A stretch of 64,000 nucleotides of DNA from Spirodela intermedia (GCA_902729315.2 LR746264.1:5977878-6041877), one strand, 5' to 3'. Positions 47,201-60,450 are shown, numbered from the stretch's first letter. The notes: a model not told the origin generated them from the sequence alone. A program made the numbers and translations.

Positions 47201-50200
47201 TGCAAAAGAAGGAATAGGTAGTACATGTTAAAAAAATCAGAGCCTCTCCTCACCTATTCTATATGTGGAGAGGAGAGAAGACATGACACCATAAGGCCCA
47301 ATATTGGCTATAGCCTAGTGGTCCCCTATTCTAAATGACTCACTAACACAAAGATTGTGAACCTTTTACATTCATATTCTAATATACACTCTAAAGTATG
47401 AACTATGAGAAGATTTGCTAACATCTGCATTGAATAACTTGGGTAATTGTTTCTGTAACGTGTCAAAAACTGTGAAAGTTTTATTTAACATGTATAATAT
47501 TTGATTCCCACTCTTTCAAGTTTTCCATGAATGATTGGTAATCAACAATATTCGCCGGAATAGTATCATAGTGTAATTTTTTCCATTAACTAGAATGATA
47601 TTTCGTCTGCACCAATGTTTTTTAGAAATAATGCTCTGAGATAAAATGTTATCCCTTAAGTTGCTCACTTTGATTTGGGCTGATTGCGAGACTTATCATT
47701 ACTTACATCAATAATATCTTTCATCACTATTCATGGATTGTGATTACAGAAAACCATAATTCATGTATTGCCATCTCTCTATTAATTCAGATTTTTTGTC
47801 TTATTCATGTGTGCAGATTGGGCAAAATGGTAACGAGTGGGAGTGGCAACCTTCGTGACGCGGGCATAGTTCAGGTTCTAGATGTTGGTTGTGGGGTTGC
47901 GAGCTTTTCTGCCTATCTACTTCCATTAGATATACAAACAATGTCCTTTGCTCCTAAAGATGGTCATGAAAATCAGATTCAATTTGCTTTAGAGCGAGGA
48001 ATAGGTGCAATGATAGCTGTTATTGCTAAAAAGCAGCTTCCTTTCCCTAGCCATTCCTTTGACATGGTTCATTGTTCAAGGTGCCGGGTTGACTGGCATG
48101 AGAACGGTAACTTCTCTTGTTCCTATGTCTGTGCAGTAGTTCATTCTGTTGTCTATTTCAGATTAATTGCAAAAAAATATGTAACTTTCCTGTTCTTGAA
48201 ATCCTATCTTGTGGCAATGCTATGAACAAGTTCGGAAATCGCATGGCAAAGACTGTAAATATTTACTCTTTATGCCATGTTAAAGATATGCAATGGAGTT
48301 TTTCATTGTATCATAGGGAGATGGATGAAGACAATTTTTTGTAAAGTCGATTGTGCTTGAATAAATTTAGTTAAAAACGCAAGTTGATTATTCAAAGACT
48401 ACGTTGTATAGGCATAAAAGTTAGTCATATTTATGACGTTTTGCTGGTATTATGGAAAGGATTTATAAACTGCAAAACTTCGAGAGTACAGATAAAATTT
48501 TGTCTGATGAGAACGAAAGAAAGAACTCGAATGGAATCTGAAGGCTATTATTTAAAAGGGGATTTAAAGGAGATGTAGCAAGTGGCCGGTTCAGCGATCT
48601 TGTTGTGCAGAACTTGCCATTTTCTTAGGCTGCTTGTAATTTGTTGGTTGAATAAGAAAATGGAACAGAAAATCCCAAACTTGGAGACTGGAGGTTGTCA
48701 TTATCAGGCATATGGTCTGAAATCAGTTAGGAAAAATGGGGGCACAACATGAATGATGTGATTCAGACTTTACTAGCAGAAGGTACTATACCTTCAATTG
48801 TCCTGGAGCAACAGAGGGTGGCTGGGACTTATACTTCTGTGCATTGTGACGGTTTAATGCTGAGCTTTCTTTGGGCAACGTGAGACTTATTAGTTGATCA
48901 TACAATTTTGAAGTCCCACATCAAGATGAACAAAATTTATGCTCATTTCAGTTGGAAACATCGTACACAAAATTCCAGAAAGCTTATTTCAAGGTGAATC
49001 CTCCATGGATGAGATAGGCTTGTTTGCTTGATGATCGTGGATGTTGATTCTCGCAATATGCTAACCAGCATTCATAGTTTCAATTAGAAACAGAGGAATT
49101 CGAATCTTCAACTCCAGAGTTTTCTTAATAGTATGCTGCTTTCACTGATGGAAGAATTCAGTGATAGTTTTATTCTTCATGGTATATTTTACCTTAATTT
49201 TTTTGAATATATAGATATATTGTTTCTTGGCAGAGAGCTTTCAGATTCTGCTGTTGTACAGCTTTGTAACATTTAGTCTATGAAGATTCTTGACATTCTA
49301 TATGCAGATGGAATATTGCTCAAAGAAGTGGATCGGCTTTTGCGGCCAAATGGATATTTTGTATACTCTGCCCCACCTGTCTATAGAAAGGATGGTTATT
49401 TTCCAATCATTTGGGGAAAACTGATGAACATCACGAGATCAATATGCTGGAATCTGATTGATCAGCAAGTTCAGACTGCAATCTGGGTTAAACAGGAAAA
49501 TGAGTCATGTCGGGTACAAAATGCTGAGAAGAAACTTTTCGGTGTCTGTGCAACTACGGATGATTCTCAACCATCATGGAAAATACCTATAGAAAACTGC
49601 ATAAGGGCAAGTGGTGCACCAGATAATATTCAGAAACTGCCCTCAAGACGAGAACGACTTTCTGCAAACTCAAAAAACGTTCAGAGCTTGGGTCAGTCAA
49701 ATTTTCCTTGATAAATTTTCGAATTATCGAATAACGTGATTTTGGTTCCTTGTTTATTGTGGCTTGCATTCATCTGGAACTTCATTATTTAATTTCATTA
49801 CTTTCATGTGGACCCCTGCCAACAGGGTGTTGTTGCACAAGCACTGGATGCATTGCGGTCAACTCTCTATTTCGTTATTCATTGTTATGTCAGTTGTATT
49901 GTAATTCTTTTGGTTTGAATTTCTTGGTCCTGTGTGTTGCATATTATTGATAGATTGTTAAATGGTAGTAAACTTTTCGTTCAGAACTAACTTTCATTTT
50001 ATTTAGTTCCCGTTGAGTAAAACGTGGAACTGAAAAGTACGAAGCTTCGAATTTTTTCAACAATGTGGGAAAATTTTATATTATTCAAATCTTTTCAATG
50101 AAACTGTCTTGCATGCCGTGATCATCATCAAAATAATTAAAACCTTAAATAATCTGATTTGCGTGCAGTAATCAGTCTTATCTGATTTATGGATTTTGAT

Positions 50201-52512
50201 TTATCTGTTTGTTTCTATTTTCCACCATATCCATAAGAAACAGTACAGTTTTGATATATCTCTGTCCCTTTCGCTGGGCAATTTTGTAATACTGGTCAAC
50301 AGGTATCACTTTGGACAGATTTAATTCAGATACAATGTATTGGCAAGTGCAAGTCCGCGAATATTGGAAGCTGATGGGTGTCAGCAAAACAGACATTCGA
50401 AATGTCATGGACATGAACGCAAATCTTGGTGGATTCGCTGCTGCACTGAGTACTTTTCCTGTCTGGGTGATGAACATAGTTCCAGTGAGTGCGAATAATA
50501 CATTGTCTTCAATATATGACCGTGGTTTGGTTGGTGTGTTTCATGACTGGTGAGATTTCGAAGATCTGTACACCGAATTTTCAGTTGTTTCATGGTTGTA
50601 TGTGAGAAGTTTCATGCTTCTGTTGCCCATAGGTGTGAGCCCTTCTCAACGTATCCACGGACATACGACCTGTTGCATGCTTCTCATATTTTCTCTCATT
50701 ATCAAGGTCGTGGACAAGAGGGTTGTCTTTTGGAAGATGTTTTGCTTGAGATGGATCGAATTATTCGACCTGAGGTAAAGTAAAACTAGTACTCTTTCTC
50801 TAGATAAATTTCAGGGTTAGGGGAAGCAGAAGGAAGCATAAGGTTTAGCCCGCTATACTGGCAGAAATCTTCTATAATTTTCGGGAGAATTAATAATCGA
50901 ATTTTCTCTTGAAAATTTCGTGATCAAGTTCTTTGCTAGGAGATCCTCATAAGAGTTTCATGGTTTTCTGTTTGAAGCATAAAGTTGCTACAATACCAAC
51001 TTAAACTATAAAAAATGGTTCTGTTCTTGTAGCAATTACCACTAAAACAGAATGAGGATTTACTGTTAATATACTATATTTCAATTGGGCCGTTTTTTTA
51101 ACTGTGTTTTTATACTGAGAATTTTCAATAAAATTTAAATATCTATCAATTAACATACATAACGATTGTCAATGGCATAAATTAATTGTTCTTCATTTTT
51201 TTCCATCACATGGTTTCCTTTTAACTGTTCTTGGTATCATTACTTTAGGGTGTTTGCAAGAGAAGGTAGCTCAGATTCTGTTCCCTAGTTATGGATCCCA
51301 GTAAGGTGCTTGCCTGGATTAGTTGCATGCCGCACCTTTTTGTCTGTGTGGGCTGTGGGAGAGAATACATTAGGGTTTTGTTGAAAACTTTGACAGATGT
51401 TAATTGTATAGTCGTTAGATGCATTGTTCATAGTGTGATGCTTGATGGTTTCTCACAAATGGGAAGGCAGTGCACATTTCCGATGGTTGATATGAATATG
51501 GGCAGGATTTGCGCTGCCTGTGATTACTTGACGAATATGTTCTGACCTGTTAATGTGAACATGATTTGTTTACATTCGCAAATAGCTGTTTTGCTAAATA
51601 GCAATAGTTTAATGTTTTGGTTCATATATTTTGTGAATTTGTCTAATATTTTTTTGTTAAAAAGTATTCATGGTGCCCCTAACATCTACCCTGGTTGAGT
51701 TGGAAGTTCAACTGTAGATGATCATCTTTGTTACCTTAAAAAATCTTTCTTTCTTGGTGAGATATCGGAAAATGGAAAGTAAAATAAAATTTCACAAACA
51801 GTAGGGATTCTTTCAATTCCCAGAAGCAGAAAAATGAGGGGAAAAGGCCCTGGAGTCGCATATCCATTATGACAACATTGATGATTTCATGGGAAGAAGT
51901 TATTTGAATATTGCTAATTTGTAAAGTTTTGCATTTAACGACTGTTAGATGTTTTTTTTTTGGGCATTGGATTTTATATGTATATGTATATATATATGAG
52001 ATAGCATACTGATGACTTTCCTGCTATCAATAGCCTCTTATTGATGTTATACAACTCTTCTGAATTTCTTAACTTAATACTTCTCTGCTTTGATACATCA
52101 TGCCATTGTGTTTGAAACACCAAATAAATTTCTTATTCATCCAATGCATGATGCGTCGAAGCATACAATTATAAAAATCTCACATCCACTCTTTCATGTT
52201 ACTGTACTCTTTTATTGTAATCGCAAAATTGTAGTCAATCTTTTAAGATTAATAAACAATCAATTTACATTTTGAGCGCTTAGATGAACATGCAAATTAT
52301 GTTGATAAAATTTCGTGAGTGTTTCACTTTTATTAAAAAAATTGAATATGCAGGGATTCGTTATCATTAGGGATGAGGAGTCTATCCTATTGAAGGTTAG
52401 AGATATTGCACCAAAGTTCCTGTGGGAAGTTCAATCATATTTGTTAGAGAATGAAGAAAAGATCGTCAAACCTCTTCTGATCTGCAAAAAGAAATTCTGG
52501 GCCATAATTTGA
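41283..52512 (+). CDS. Putative PMT-family (DUF248) methyltransferase, type II Golgi protein
   Basis: Eight exons: 41283-41463, 41640-41672, 43614-44013, 47817-48106, 49308-49691, 50303-50549, 50633-50774, 52354-52512. All introns are GT-AG and the frame is continuous, giving 611 aa, the usual size for the family. A single membrane anchor lies at about 11-31 after a short basic N-terminus, as in type II Golgi proteins. The DUF248 domain runs from about 98 to the end: [26 protein letters not shown], the SAM-binding VLDVGCG (225-231), [22 protein letters not shown], then in the second half [30 protein letters not shown] and a K-K-F-W end. Members such as QUA2 act on pectin homogalacturonan; this one resembles the ERD3-like group by eye. 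Intron 3 is 3.8 kb. Later exons are AT-rich, unlike the GC-rich neighbours. Confidence 0.94.
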
Positions 52513-53983
52513 GGTATGCAATAGTTTTCATTCTTTAACATGTGAGCCCTTTACTTCAGTCTAGGTCTATTGTAGTTTTGATAGGCAATGTTTTTTCCCC
52601 ATGTTTAAAGGTATGGACGGACCTTATTATACTGACTGTTTCTAATAAAATTCTTAAGTTGACATCTTCTAGCTTATTGCAATCTAGGTTTCTTTCGGAT
52701 AGACTAATAATTAATTTCCATGCGGTTCTTATATTCTTTGTATAACTGATTCTGATCTAACTATGTGGGGATTCTGATGTGATATACGAATAGTAAAGGC
52801 TCTATTGTGATATCCTAATAACTGGCACCTTTTCTATGTGGAGAAGGCTTTCTATAATGAAGCTATGCGTGTTGGAAATTACACTTGGTTGAAATTGAAC
52901 TATCATATCATCTGGCATAACCCCATTCTCTGTGCCTTTAAAGGAATATTTCTTGCTCTCTGAAACTGGGAATTCACTTGCCTGTCCTCTAATAGTGGTA
53001 ACTTACGACTAACCCTTTCTCACCTGTTGTGGGTAAATTTTTTCTACATCAACAGTCACAATATTTATCCAGCTGTATAATTTCGATATTTTCGTTTTTT
53101 TTCTTGACTCTCTGGTGTCCTGATGTCTTCCTATTTGCTTGAGTTTGGAATCTCTCTCTCTCTCTCTCTCTCTCCCTCTCTCTTTCTCTGTTATACAGAC
53201 AATCACTCAGAGATGCACTCTCCTTATACACAGCACTTGGTTATTCTATCGTTTGAACTTCATGTCTTCGTAGGACCATTTGCTTCAAGTTTTCAAAATT
53301 AGAACTCTAATCATATCGTAAATATTTTAGATACAAGATGTGTTGTATCCTGAGTGTTACTCTGGCTGCATCAAGAGTTTTTGGGGAAAAGCAGTCTGAG
53401 CTGGGTTCTGATTCTGGTTTCTTATTTTGATAAGACAGGACTAAATATGAGAACACAGGATAGATGTGGCACAATGTATCCCACAAGTCGATCACCCATG
53501 CATTCTGAATGCCTGTATTCATTCCTTTATTCGGTATCCAAACTGGGGCTGTTTCATTTTCTCTGCTCATATTGATGCCCTAAGTTTCAATGCAGACTCG
53601 AAAGTAACGTTTTCATCCCCCAATATCCACAAGGATTGAATCTAAGCGTCATATTGTAATACTTTTTCAATTTAAGAGACCTTAGCTGCGGCACTATCTC
53701 TTTTCTTACCTTGTGAATTCTGTCTCGCTCTCTCAACAAATTCATGATGGATTTGGCGTTCTTTAAGTTGGACACTAGGATAAGTAGCAAAAGCAAAACA
53801 GAATTCATGTCCGTCATTTTAAATGTCCGCCATTGGTTCCCCGTTAGCTGCTCTCATGTTTACCCCGTTCTGTTGAGATGCGATGCTGATCTTCTTGCAG
53901 GTGAAGCGCTGTGAAGGGGGATGTGCAATTGACGGCCAACTCGACAGAAATGCACCCAAGTCCCACATTGAATGCACGTTGTA
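52513..53983 (+). other. Probable 3' UTR and 3' UTR intron of the PMT gene
   Basis: Right after the stop (TGA, 52510-52512) a G is followed by GTATGC, a plausible donor, and TTCTTGCAG at about 53892-53900 is a strong acceptor with a pyrimidine-rich tract. A 3' UTR intron of about 1.4 kb is possible. The sequence holds no supported coding exon. A CT microsatellite is at 53151-53189. This is only a splice-motif guess. Confidence 0.3.
53151..53189. repeat. (CT)n microsatellite
   Basis: CT/TC run with a few interruptions, downstream of the methyltransferase stop codon. Confidence 0.85.
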
Positions 53984-55300
53984 AATACTGCCGGTGTGCA
54001 AGTGCGCAGTTTATATTGTTTGCCACCACTATTTTTTGTATATCATTTTCAAGGTATTTGATTCTTGCTTCGGAATAAATCTAGATTTATACCATATGCT
54101 TGACAAGACTCTGCTTAGACATGATATGATACTCTCGGATTTGCATCATATCTGTGACGGTGATGGAAAGAAATCGATTTCAGATAGCGATGCGACGGGG
54201 AAGACTATTATTTTCTTCGTTTCAGCAGTTCGCTTGCGCCCTGAGCATGCTCTCCCAGAATGCGCCATTTTTGCCGCGATGTTTGACCATTCGTATTTCG
54301 AAGTTTTTTTATTATATATATATATATTGATTTTTTTTTAGTTTAAGAATTCTCTGCGTGGAGGTTCCATCCGTCTGTGCATTCGTCAGTCCACGTTCCA
54401 ATGTTTTAAATCATTAATATATTTTGCCCTTTTCAGACACCCCCTAACCAGTTGGGGGTCGCTTCCAATCTCTCAGATCCGCGTTTCCAAACTGCTGCAA
54501 CCTCGGATCTCGTGGATATAATAATAGGAAGATGCAGCAGCATTCGGCTGAATCAGAAAATTGAGGGAAATGGGTTGTGAAGCAATAAATGATCCTTCAA
54601 TTAAATTCATAACCTACAAATTTTCCCTCTGATCATCCGCATGCTTGCTCTGTTTTCTCCTGTTCATGCTTCTGAGGGAGGGAATGCGCTGTAGCCAGCG
54701 AAGACTGTCATGTGCAGACCCTCTGTAGCTATTTACTCCGGAGTAGTACATTTATTTAATTTGATTCAGACAGATTATTCCTCACTGGGCCCCTTCACGA
54801 TTAAAAAAAGGTCACATCACTGGGACCCTTTTCTTCTGGGTTCCTCAATTAACAGTATATTTATTTATAATTTTTTAATGTCCCTTCTGCTTTTCTGATA
54901 GCTTCTAGTCCCTACCACAGCTCGTGGCTTCTGGTCCCATCCTTGCGGGAAATTTTATATGTCGGCCTGACCTACCTATGAAAGTCATGTTAGATTATTT
55001 TAAACTATCGCGCTGTTAGGAGTCTCAATGGAGCTACAGGCCCATGGCCGGGTTCAGCTCGGGATTTCCGGATTTGGACCTTTAAATCAAGGGCAAATTA
55101 AAAAAATGAACTTTGCCCAGCCCCAATTTGGAGCCTGTTTCGTCAATCTTGTGATCATCACGTGCAACCTCTCTCTCTCGTGAGCAGAGGCAGAGGGGCT
55201 GGATGGGCCCATCATCCCTCTCGAAAATTGGCTGAGCCGGAATAAAAGCCCCCCCACTCGAGGTGAATTCATGGGCTTCCGGATCAATTTTGATTCATCC
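53984..55300. other. Intergenic, no gene recognised
   Basis: AT-rich. Open frames up to ~115 codons (53994-54341) have no recognisable similarity, and AT runs occur at 54316-54329. I see nothing else. Confidence 0.5.
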
Positions 55301-55305
55301 GATTC

Positions 55306-55680
55306 TTGTACAGAGTATGAAGTTGAAGGCGCATCCTCGTGTCTAAACTGGAAAATTAACTAACGATCTGAAGCCAGCCTCACCCATTCATGAGGGTTCT
55401 TTCCTGTACAGAGTATGAAGTTGTAGGCGCATCCTCGTGTCTAAACTGGGAAATTAATGAACGATCTGAAGCCAGCCTCACCCATTCATGAGGGTTCTTT
55501 CTTGTTCAGAGTATGAAGTTGTCGGAATTCCGCCAAGTATCAATGTTTTTTATTTTCATGCTAAAAGTCCTACTCATGAGGGTTCTTTCTTGTACAGAGT
55601 ATGAAGTTGTCCGAATTCAGCTAAGTATCTATGTTTTTTTATTTTTATACTAAAAGTCCCATTCACAAGGGCTCTTTAAC
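55306..55680 (+). repeat. Degenerate tandem repeat, ~98-bp unit
   Basis: Unit starts marked by GTACAGAGTATGAAGTTG occur at about 55308, 55406, 55504 (as GTTCAGAG) and 55592, i.e. spacings of 98, 98 and 88 bp. The first two units are near-identical and share CTCACCCATTCATGAGGG. The last two are related to each other but differ in their second half, so this is a two-type array. No coding content. Confidence 0.85.
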
Positions 55681-55713
55681 CCTTCCAAAATGGACAATCA
55701 AGACTACCATCCA

Positions 55714-55738
55714 CTCTCTCTCTCTCTCTCTCTCTCTT
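55714..55738. repeat. (CT)n microsatellite
   Basis: CT run just right of the 98-bp tandem array. Confidence 0.85.
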
Positions 55739-56220
55739 TGCCCCTCCCCGGCCCCACCATTCATTGATGTGGTAAGAGAGGAACAAATGGACGGCTGTGC
55801 AGATTGTGGTAGGGTCCATTTAGATTGAGAGCCAGGTGACGGCTTCCGAGTAAGCTAAGCCTTTTGCCCAACTTTAATCTATATAGCCAACGGTTGGGTT
55901 GTCAGCCGCAGGGAGCCCAGTTCATCATCTGCGAGTGGAGGGTGGATCCACTGAAACAGCCCTTAAATAAAGGAGCCTACGGGGTATTAGCGTGTAAGAG
56001 ACCCTGAGTTACGTACTGACCGGTGGGGATTCCACATGAGAGCGGAAGCATAGAGAGATATCAGATACAGCGTTGGTTTAAAGTCGTTCAGGGGCTTCGA
56101 CAAGGTCTGGTCTCAGCTTTATGATGCAGAGAGGCCTGAAAAACATCTTCTCGACAGAGCTCATGTGAAGCCCGGGCCCCGATGTGGACAGGCCCATCCA
56201 CTCCTTCCGTATGCGCTACC

Positions 56221-56276
56221 GAGAGAGAGACAGAGACAGAGACACAGAGAGAGCGAGAGAGAGAGAGAGAGAGAGC
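56221..56276. repeat. (GA)n-rich microsatellite
   Basis: GA run with CA interruptions; the open frame crossing it is low-complexity and not a gene. Confidence 0.85.
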
Positions 56277-56637
56277 CAGAGTTGAGTTACCATGTGGGGG
56301 ATAATGTCAAGATCGAAATGTTACCCCGGATTTTATGTGCGTCGTGAAAAAAACGGGTCAAGGCGGGTTACAGGCTGATCGGAACATAGAATCTTACAAT
56401 ATATTTTAAAATTAAGGTGGCCGTGCCTGAAAAAAGATAGAACAGGATATGCGACATAAGATATGGAGGATGTGTCCCCTGCGTGAGAAATTCGTACCTG
56501 CCGGCTGGTGTCCCTCCGTCTTCATTAAGAACCACGGTGAATTCTCAATGACCGGTGGTACGACTCGTGCTTTCAATGCTCGAACGCAACCCGAGCGCAA
56601 GAGATAGAATATGCAGACGATGATACATAGACAGATA

Positions 56638-56693
56638 GAGGGAGGAGGAGAGAGAGAGAGAGAGAGGAAGGGAGGGAGGGGGAGAGAGAGAGA
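56638..56693. repeat. (GA)n / GGAGGG-rich microsatellite
   Basis: Interrupted purine run of GA and GGGA units. Confidence 0.8.
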
Positions 56694-58700
56694 CGCAGGA
56701 GTGGGTTTCTCTCTTGTGCTTTTATTTTATTGAATGAGACAGTTGTTGCCAATTAGGGTCGGCATCCTCATCTCTCTTCGCACTCCGTAGGGGGGAGACC
56801 CACAGGACTGACTTAAAGAGCCAGTGATCTTACAACCACGGAGGGGAGACTGGACAGGACAACCTCCACGCTTGTCGGCTGCCACTCTTGGCCCACCACT
56901 CCTACCCCATCCTCAATAATTCCCCTTGGACCCCTCTCTCTCTGCAAGTGCACGTATTCAACCTCTCCCCCATCTCCCTCCCTAATCTTTGTCTATCTGT
57001 CTCTCTTTATCTACATATATATATATATATATATATCTATAGATATACATAGAGGGCCCCTGGATCACACTTTCCCAATTGAGAAAGCCTGTTCTCAAGA
57101 GGCAAAGCAAGTTCCTGATGTAAGAGAAGATGATGCCTTCACCTAACGATGGGGGTTAGCTTGCTAGAAATGATGCTTTCATACGACGGCGGGCGTTCAG
57201 TATTGCCCGCCGTCACAAGTCAGTGACAAGATCTTCCTCTCTCGGCAAACCATCGAAAGCAGAAGAAATAAAGCAAGAACAGTAAAAAAAAAGTATAAAG
57301 TCCCGTCAGCATTCGGCCAAGAAGGCCCTTGTTTCCGAGGGCCCAGCCCGTCCAATCAACGTCACCACTAGATCTACTCCGATTCGACGTTGAAGACAGA
57401 GCGGGTCGCGTATGACGACGACGAACGATGATCTCCCAAGAGACTTCCGGCCATGCTCTGACGATATCTGGACACGGAGATGGGTGCCCTTCCAAACGAT
57501 AGCCCCTTTCCTCCCCCCCGGGAGGAATACGGACACTAAGACGGTGATTCAAGGCCAAGATTATTATCTGACGAGACGGCTCTCCGCCCGCCCTGAATCC
57601 TCTTCCTATCCCACGGCTACTGGATCCAAGAAACCCTCCGTGTTCTTGGATCCAGAGACCTACTCCGGGCCACCTCCAGTGCGACTCAGCGAGTGCCCTC
57701 ATTTAAGATCCCGGAACTGAGACAACGCCTACGCCCACCTAGGGCTGATATATGTTCCTGTCCTCAAGCCCTCCTGTGGGCTGCCACATATGCAATGATC
57801 TCTAAATAAACAAATAAATCGTCCATATCACACCTTGTTTCCGCAACCCACTGACAGAGATCTGCAACCACTCAGTTTCGTCATCTTGTAGCTTATTTGA
57901 TGACGCTCTCGGTGGGGTTTGACATACTGTTTGTGATTATTGTAGACGGCGACGACTCTACGTATCGTCATCAATTTTATATAGCGACTGGTTGACCTTA
58001 ATCGGGTCTCGTGCCTGGAAGGTGTTCTCTAGCAGGAATTAGAAGAGCTAGGTACTGTTCATAAGAGTTTGTGTGCGTAAGAGCTGGATTGCCGACTGGT
58101 AGCAAGTTTAGCGACTGAACTGTAATGATTTTATTTCTTCCAGTAGGACGATGAAATATTTCTTGATGCCTACCGTTCATGACCAGGAATGTTTGGAACA
58201 TGCGGGACTCCGAAGCACGTCAGGATAAGAAACCAACAATGACTGAACGAATTCAACTTCTTGTAAAAAATAAATAAATATTGTAGGCAATACTCAGTGC
58301 GAATTGTCGGCAGGTTCTTAGAATCTGAGTCTCCTGTAAGGGCTAAGAGACAGTGTACAAAAGAAATCAAGGTCATTTCCATCTGAAATCGGTTGGGAGA
58401 GGGGAGGGAGTAAATCCCTAGAGAGAGTAAAAAGATCAGAAATTTAATTACTAATGATTAATCATAACATCGGTTTTAGTTCCGGGTGAAATTTCTCAAC
58501 TATCCTCATCATCACATAGCCAGATTATTAGAAAGATCCGCATCGTAAAATGCAGGGAAGTACTATGTCCATCTAGAGCAATAGATTAGAGAATAGTTTC
58601 GGTGAACATAATGGGAGAAGATTACGCTTCAATGCATAATCCATTATTTTCTGGGCCAAAATGGATGACGACTCCATGCATCAGTATTCACAATGGCAAA
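56694..58700. other. Intergenic, no gene recognised
   Basis: Includes an AT microsatellite (57015-57036), a 10-bp perfect GC-rich hairpin (57185-57214) and a moderately GC-rich segment (57360-57720) open on both strands (up to 160 codons) without recognisable similarity. A decayed transposable element is possible for 57100-58000, but I could not identify termini or protein motifs. Confidence 0.4.
57015..57036. repeat. (AT)n microsatellite
   Basis: Perfect AT run of about 22 bp. Confidence 0.85.
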
Positions 58701-60450
58701 TTTGATAGGTGTTCTACTCCATCATGGACCTGGAGTAGCCGAATGGTCCGCATGGTGATTGTTCCTCACCGTTGACGTGGTGGACCATTCCATTATGAGA
58801 TTGTGGTCGACTTACGGACAGGATTCTCTCGAGAAATGTCCGGACGACGAGTGGCTCCAAGAATATAAACTGGAAACTCTGTCAGTGCTATTATGCCCCG
58901 AGATCATCGAATCTCTCACGAGGTTCGTCTTCTGATGTTACTACCCAGTTTCGCTCAACGACGATATTTCTCTATAATCTCAGATCCTTATGATGTTGAT
59001 CACACAGCCATCCGCAGAAACGTAAGCGAGTTCTTAAAAGGAAAGATTTACAAAAGCAGATACAAATACCGTTTCCTTCACTACTTGTTACGATAGGATT
59101 AGATAAACGTGACGTAATACTGCATCCTTGTGATAACGGAATCAGAACTTGCTTGATTGTCAATCGAATCCAGAGAAAACGTTCTTAACAAAATGATGAT
59201 TTTAAAAAATTTCAACCGTGCAGCGTCAGGATTACGCTGTATATTAGTTATTGAAAAGGAAGAATTTTGATCTCAAATGTAAAAGTAAAACAATCCAAGA
59301 ATATTCTCCATTAACTAAAAAACCGTCCTTTTGTGATTCTTCTAAAAGCTGATTTGAATGCTCCACGAAAGTTCGTAGAGAATGTTTCTTTGATCTAGTC
59401 GATGTCTCCCTTCGCTCCCTCTCTCTCTCTCTCTCTCACGCACACACACACACACACACACTCAGACACACTTCCTCCTATTCCATGATAATTTCTTTTC
59501 TGCGTTCTTTATGCATTTGGATTGTATCTGATTCACGACTGTCAATTACTTTCGGAAAAGATCAATTAATTCCCTATCGCTTTAGTAAAGAACAGCCATA
59601 CATTATTCCTGTAAATACGACAATTTCTACTTTTATTCAATAGTCATTACATTTTCAAGGATAAAAAATATTCCATATTTGACTTGAAACATCATTTCTT
59701 GCAGTCCCCACGAATAACAGAAGGCACTGCGGACCATAAAGAATGGAAAACTGTTAAAACTTCGGTCGAAACATAACATGATATAATTATGCTGAGCTGA
59801 GAACTTGATAGTCCACAGACTTGGGAGATCTCTGCGTTTGGTATGAGAGACGCACCATTTAATGCCATAATAGTATTCCGCGTGATCTTTTACAACACGA
59901 TAATCAATTGGGAACTAGTGTAGATCGTCATAATGGTGTGAACTTATGTGAACACAGTCGAGACATCATCTCTGCTTCGAATGGCTCCACATGGCTGCCT
60001 GTGTAAAACTCCAGGCAAAAGGACTTACTACGGTTGTGCATTATACTAATCTCTATCCGGAAATGCATTTAGTTGCAATGCAAATCAGGTTAAGGACTTC
60101 TCCTTGATTATTTATTTTCTGGTCAAAAGCATGAAAACGCTGTACTACATAAAAACGGTCTCTTCTTAGGTAGTCACTGAAGACCAGATTAAGGAGATGG
60201 CAATGATCACTTTTTGCCTTCCGTGGGAGTGTGTTTTTAATCTTATGTTTCATTGACATTGTGCACGAGGCCACGAAGCATCTACATGTTTGGGGAACCG
60301 GGGGGGATGGGGATGGGGGTTGGGGGGTAAGACCAAGTACCAAAAGAATCACGCAGTTGGTCAATAAAGTTGACTGTAAAGTTTGACATTTTCTATCAAA
60401 GCAATGTCTTGGGACTTTCTTTTCTGATGTAAACATTATTACACTCATCT
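58701..60450. other. Intergenic, no gene recognised
   Basis: Two adjacent hairpins near 58714-58790 and a CT/CA compound microsatellite at 59418-59461. Short open frames only. Confidence 0.5.
59418..59461. repeat. Compound (CT)n(CA)n microsatellite
   Basis: CT run (59418-59437) followed by a CA run (about 59440-59461). Confidence 0.88.

Noticed and set aside
51291-51545. 84-codon ORF in PMT intron 7, possible alternative exon
   Set aside because: No similarity to the PMT domain; exons 7 and 8 join in frame without it.
55306-55680. Possible CRISPR-like array
   Set aside because: Plant nuclear context, long near-identical units without unique spacers; it is an ordinary tandem repeat.
57220-57720. 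160-codon minus and 102-codon plus ORFs
   Set aside because: No recognisable domain; open on both strands in a moderately GC-rich segment. Kept only as unassigned sequence.
57860-57990. Possible LTR end followed by a gypsy primer-binding site
   Set aside because: The sequence after CATCAATT does not match a tRNA primer site well and no second LTR was found.
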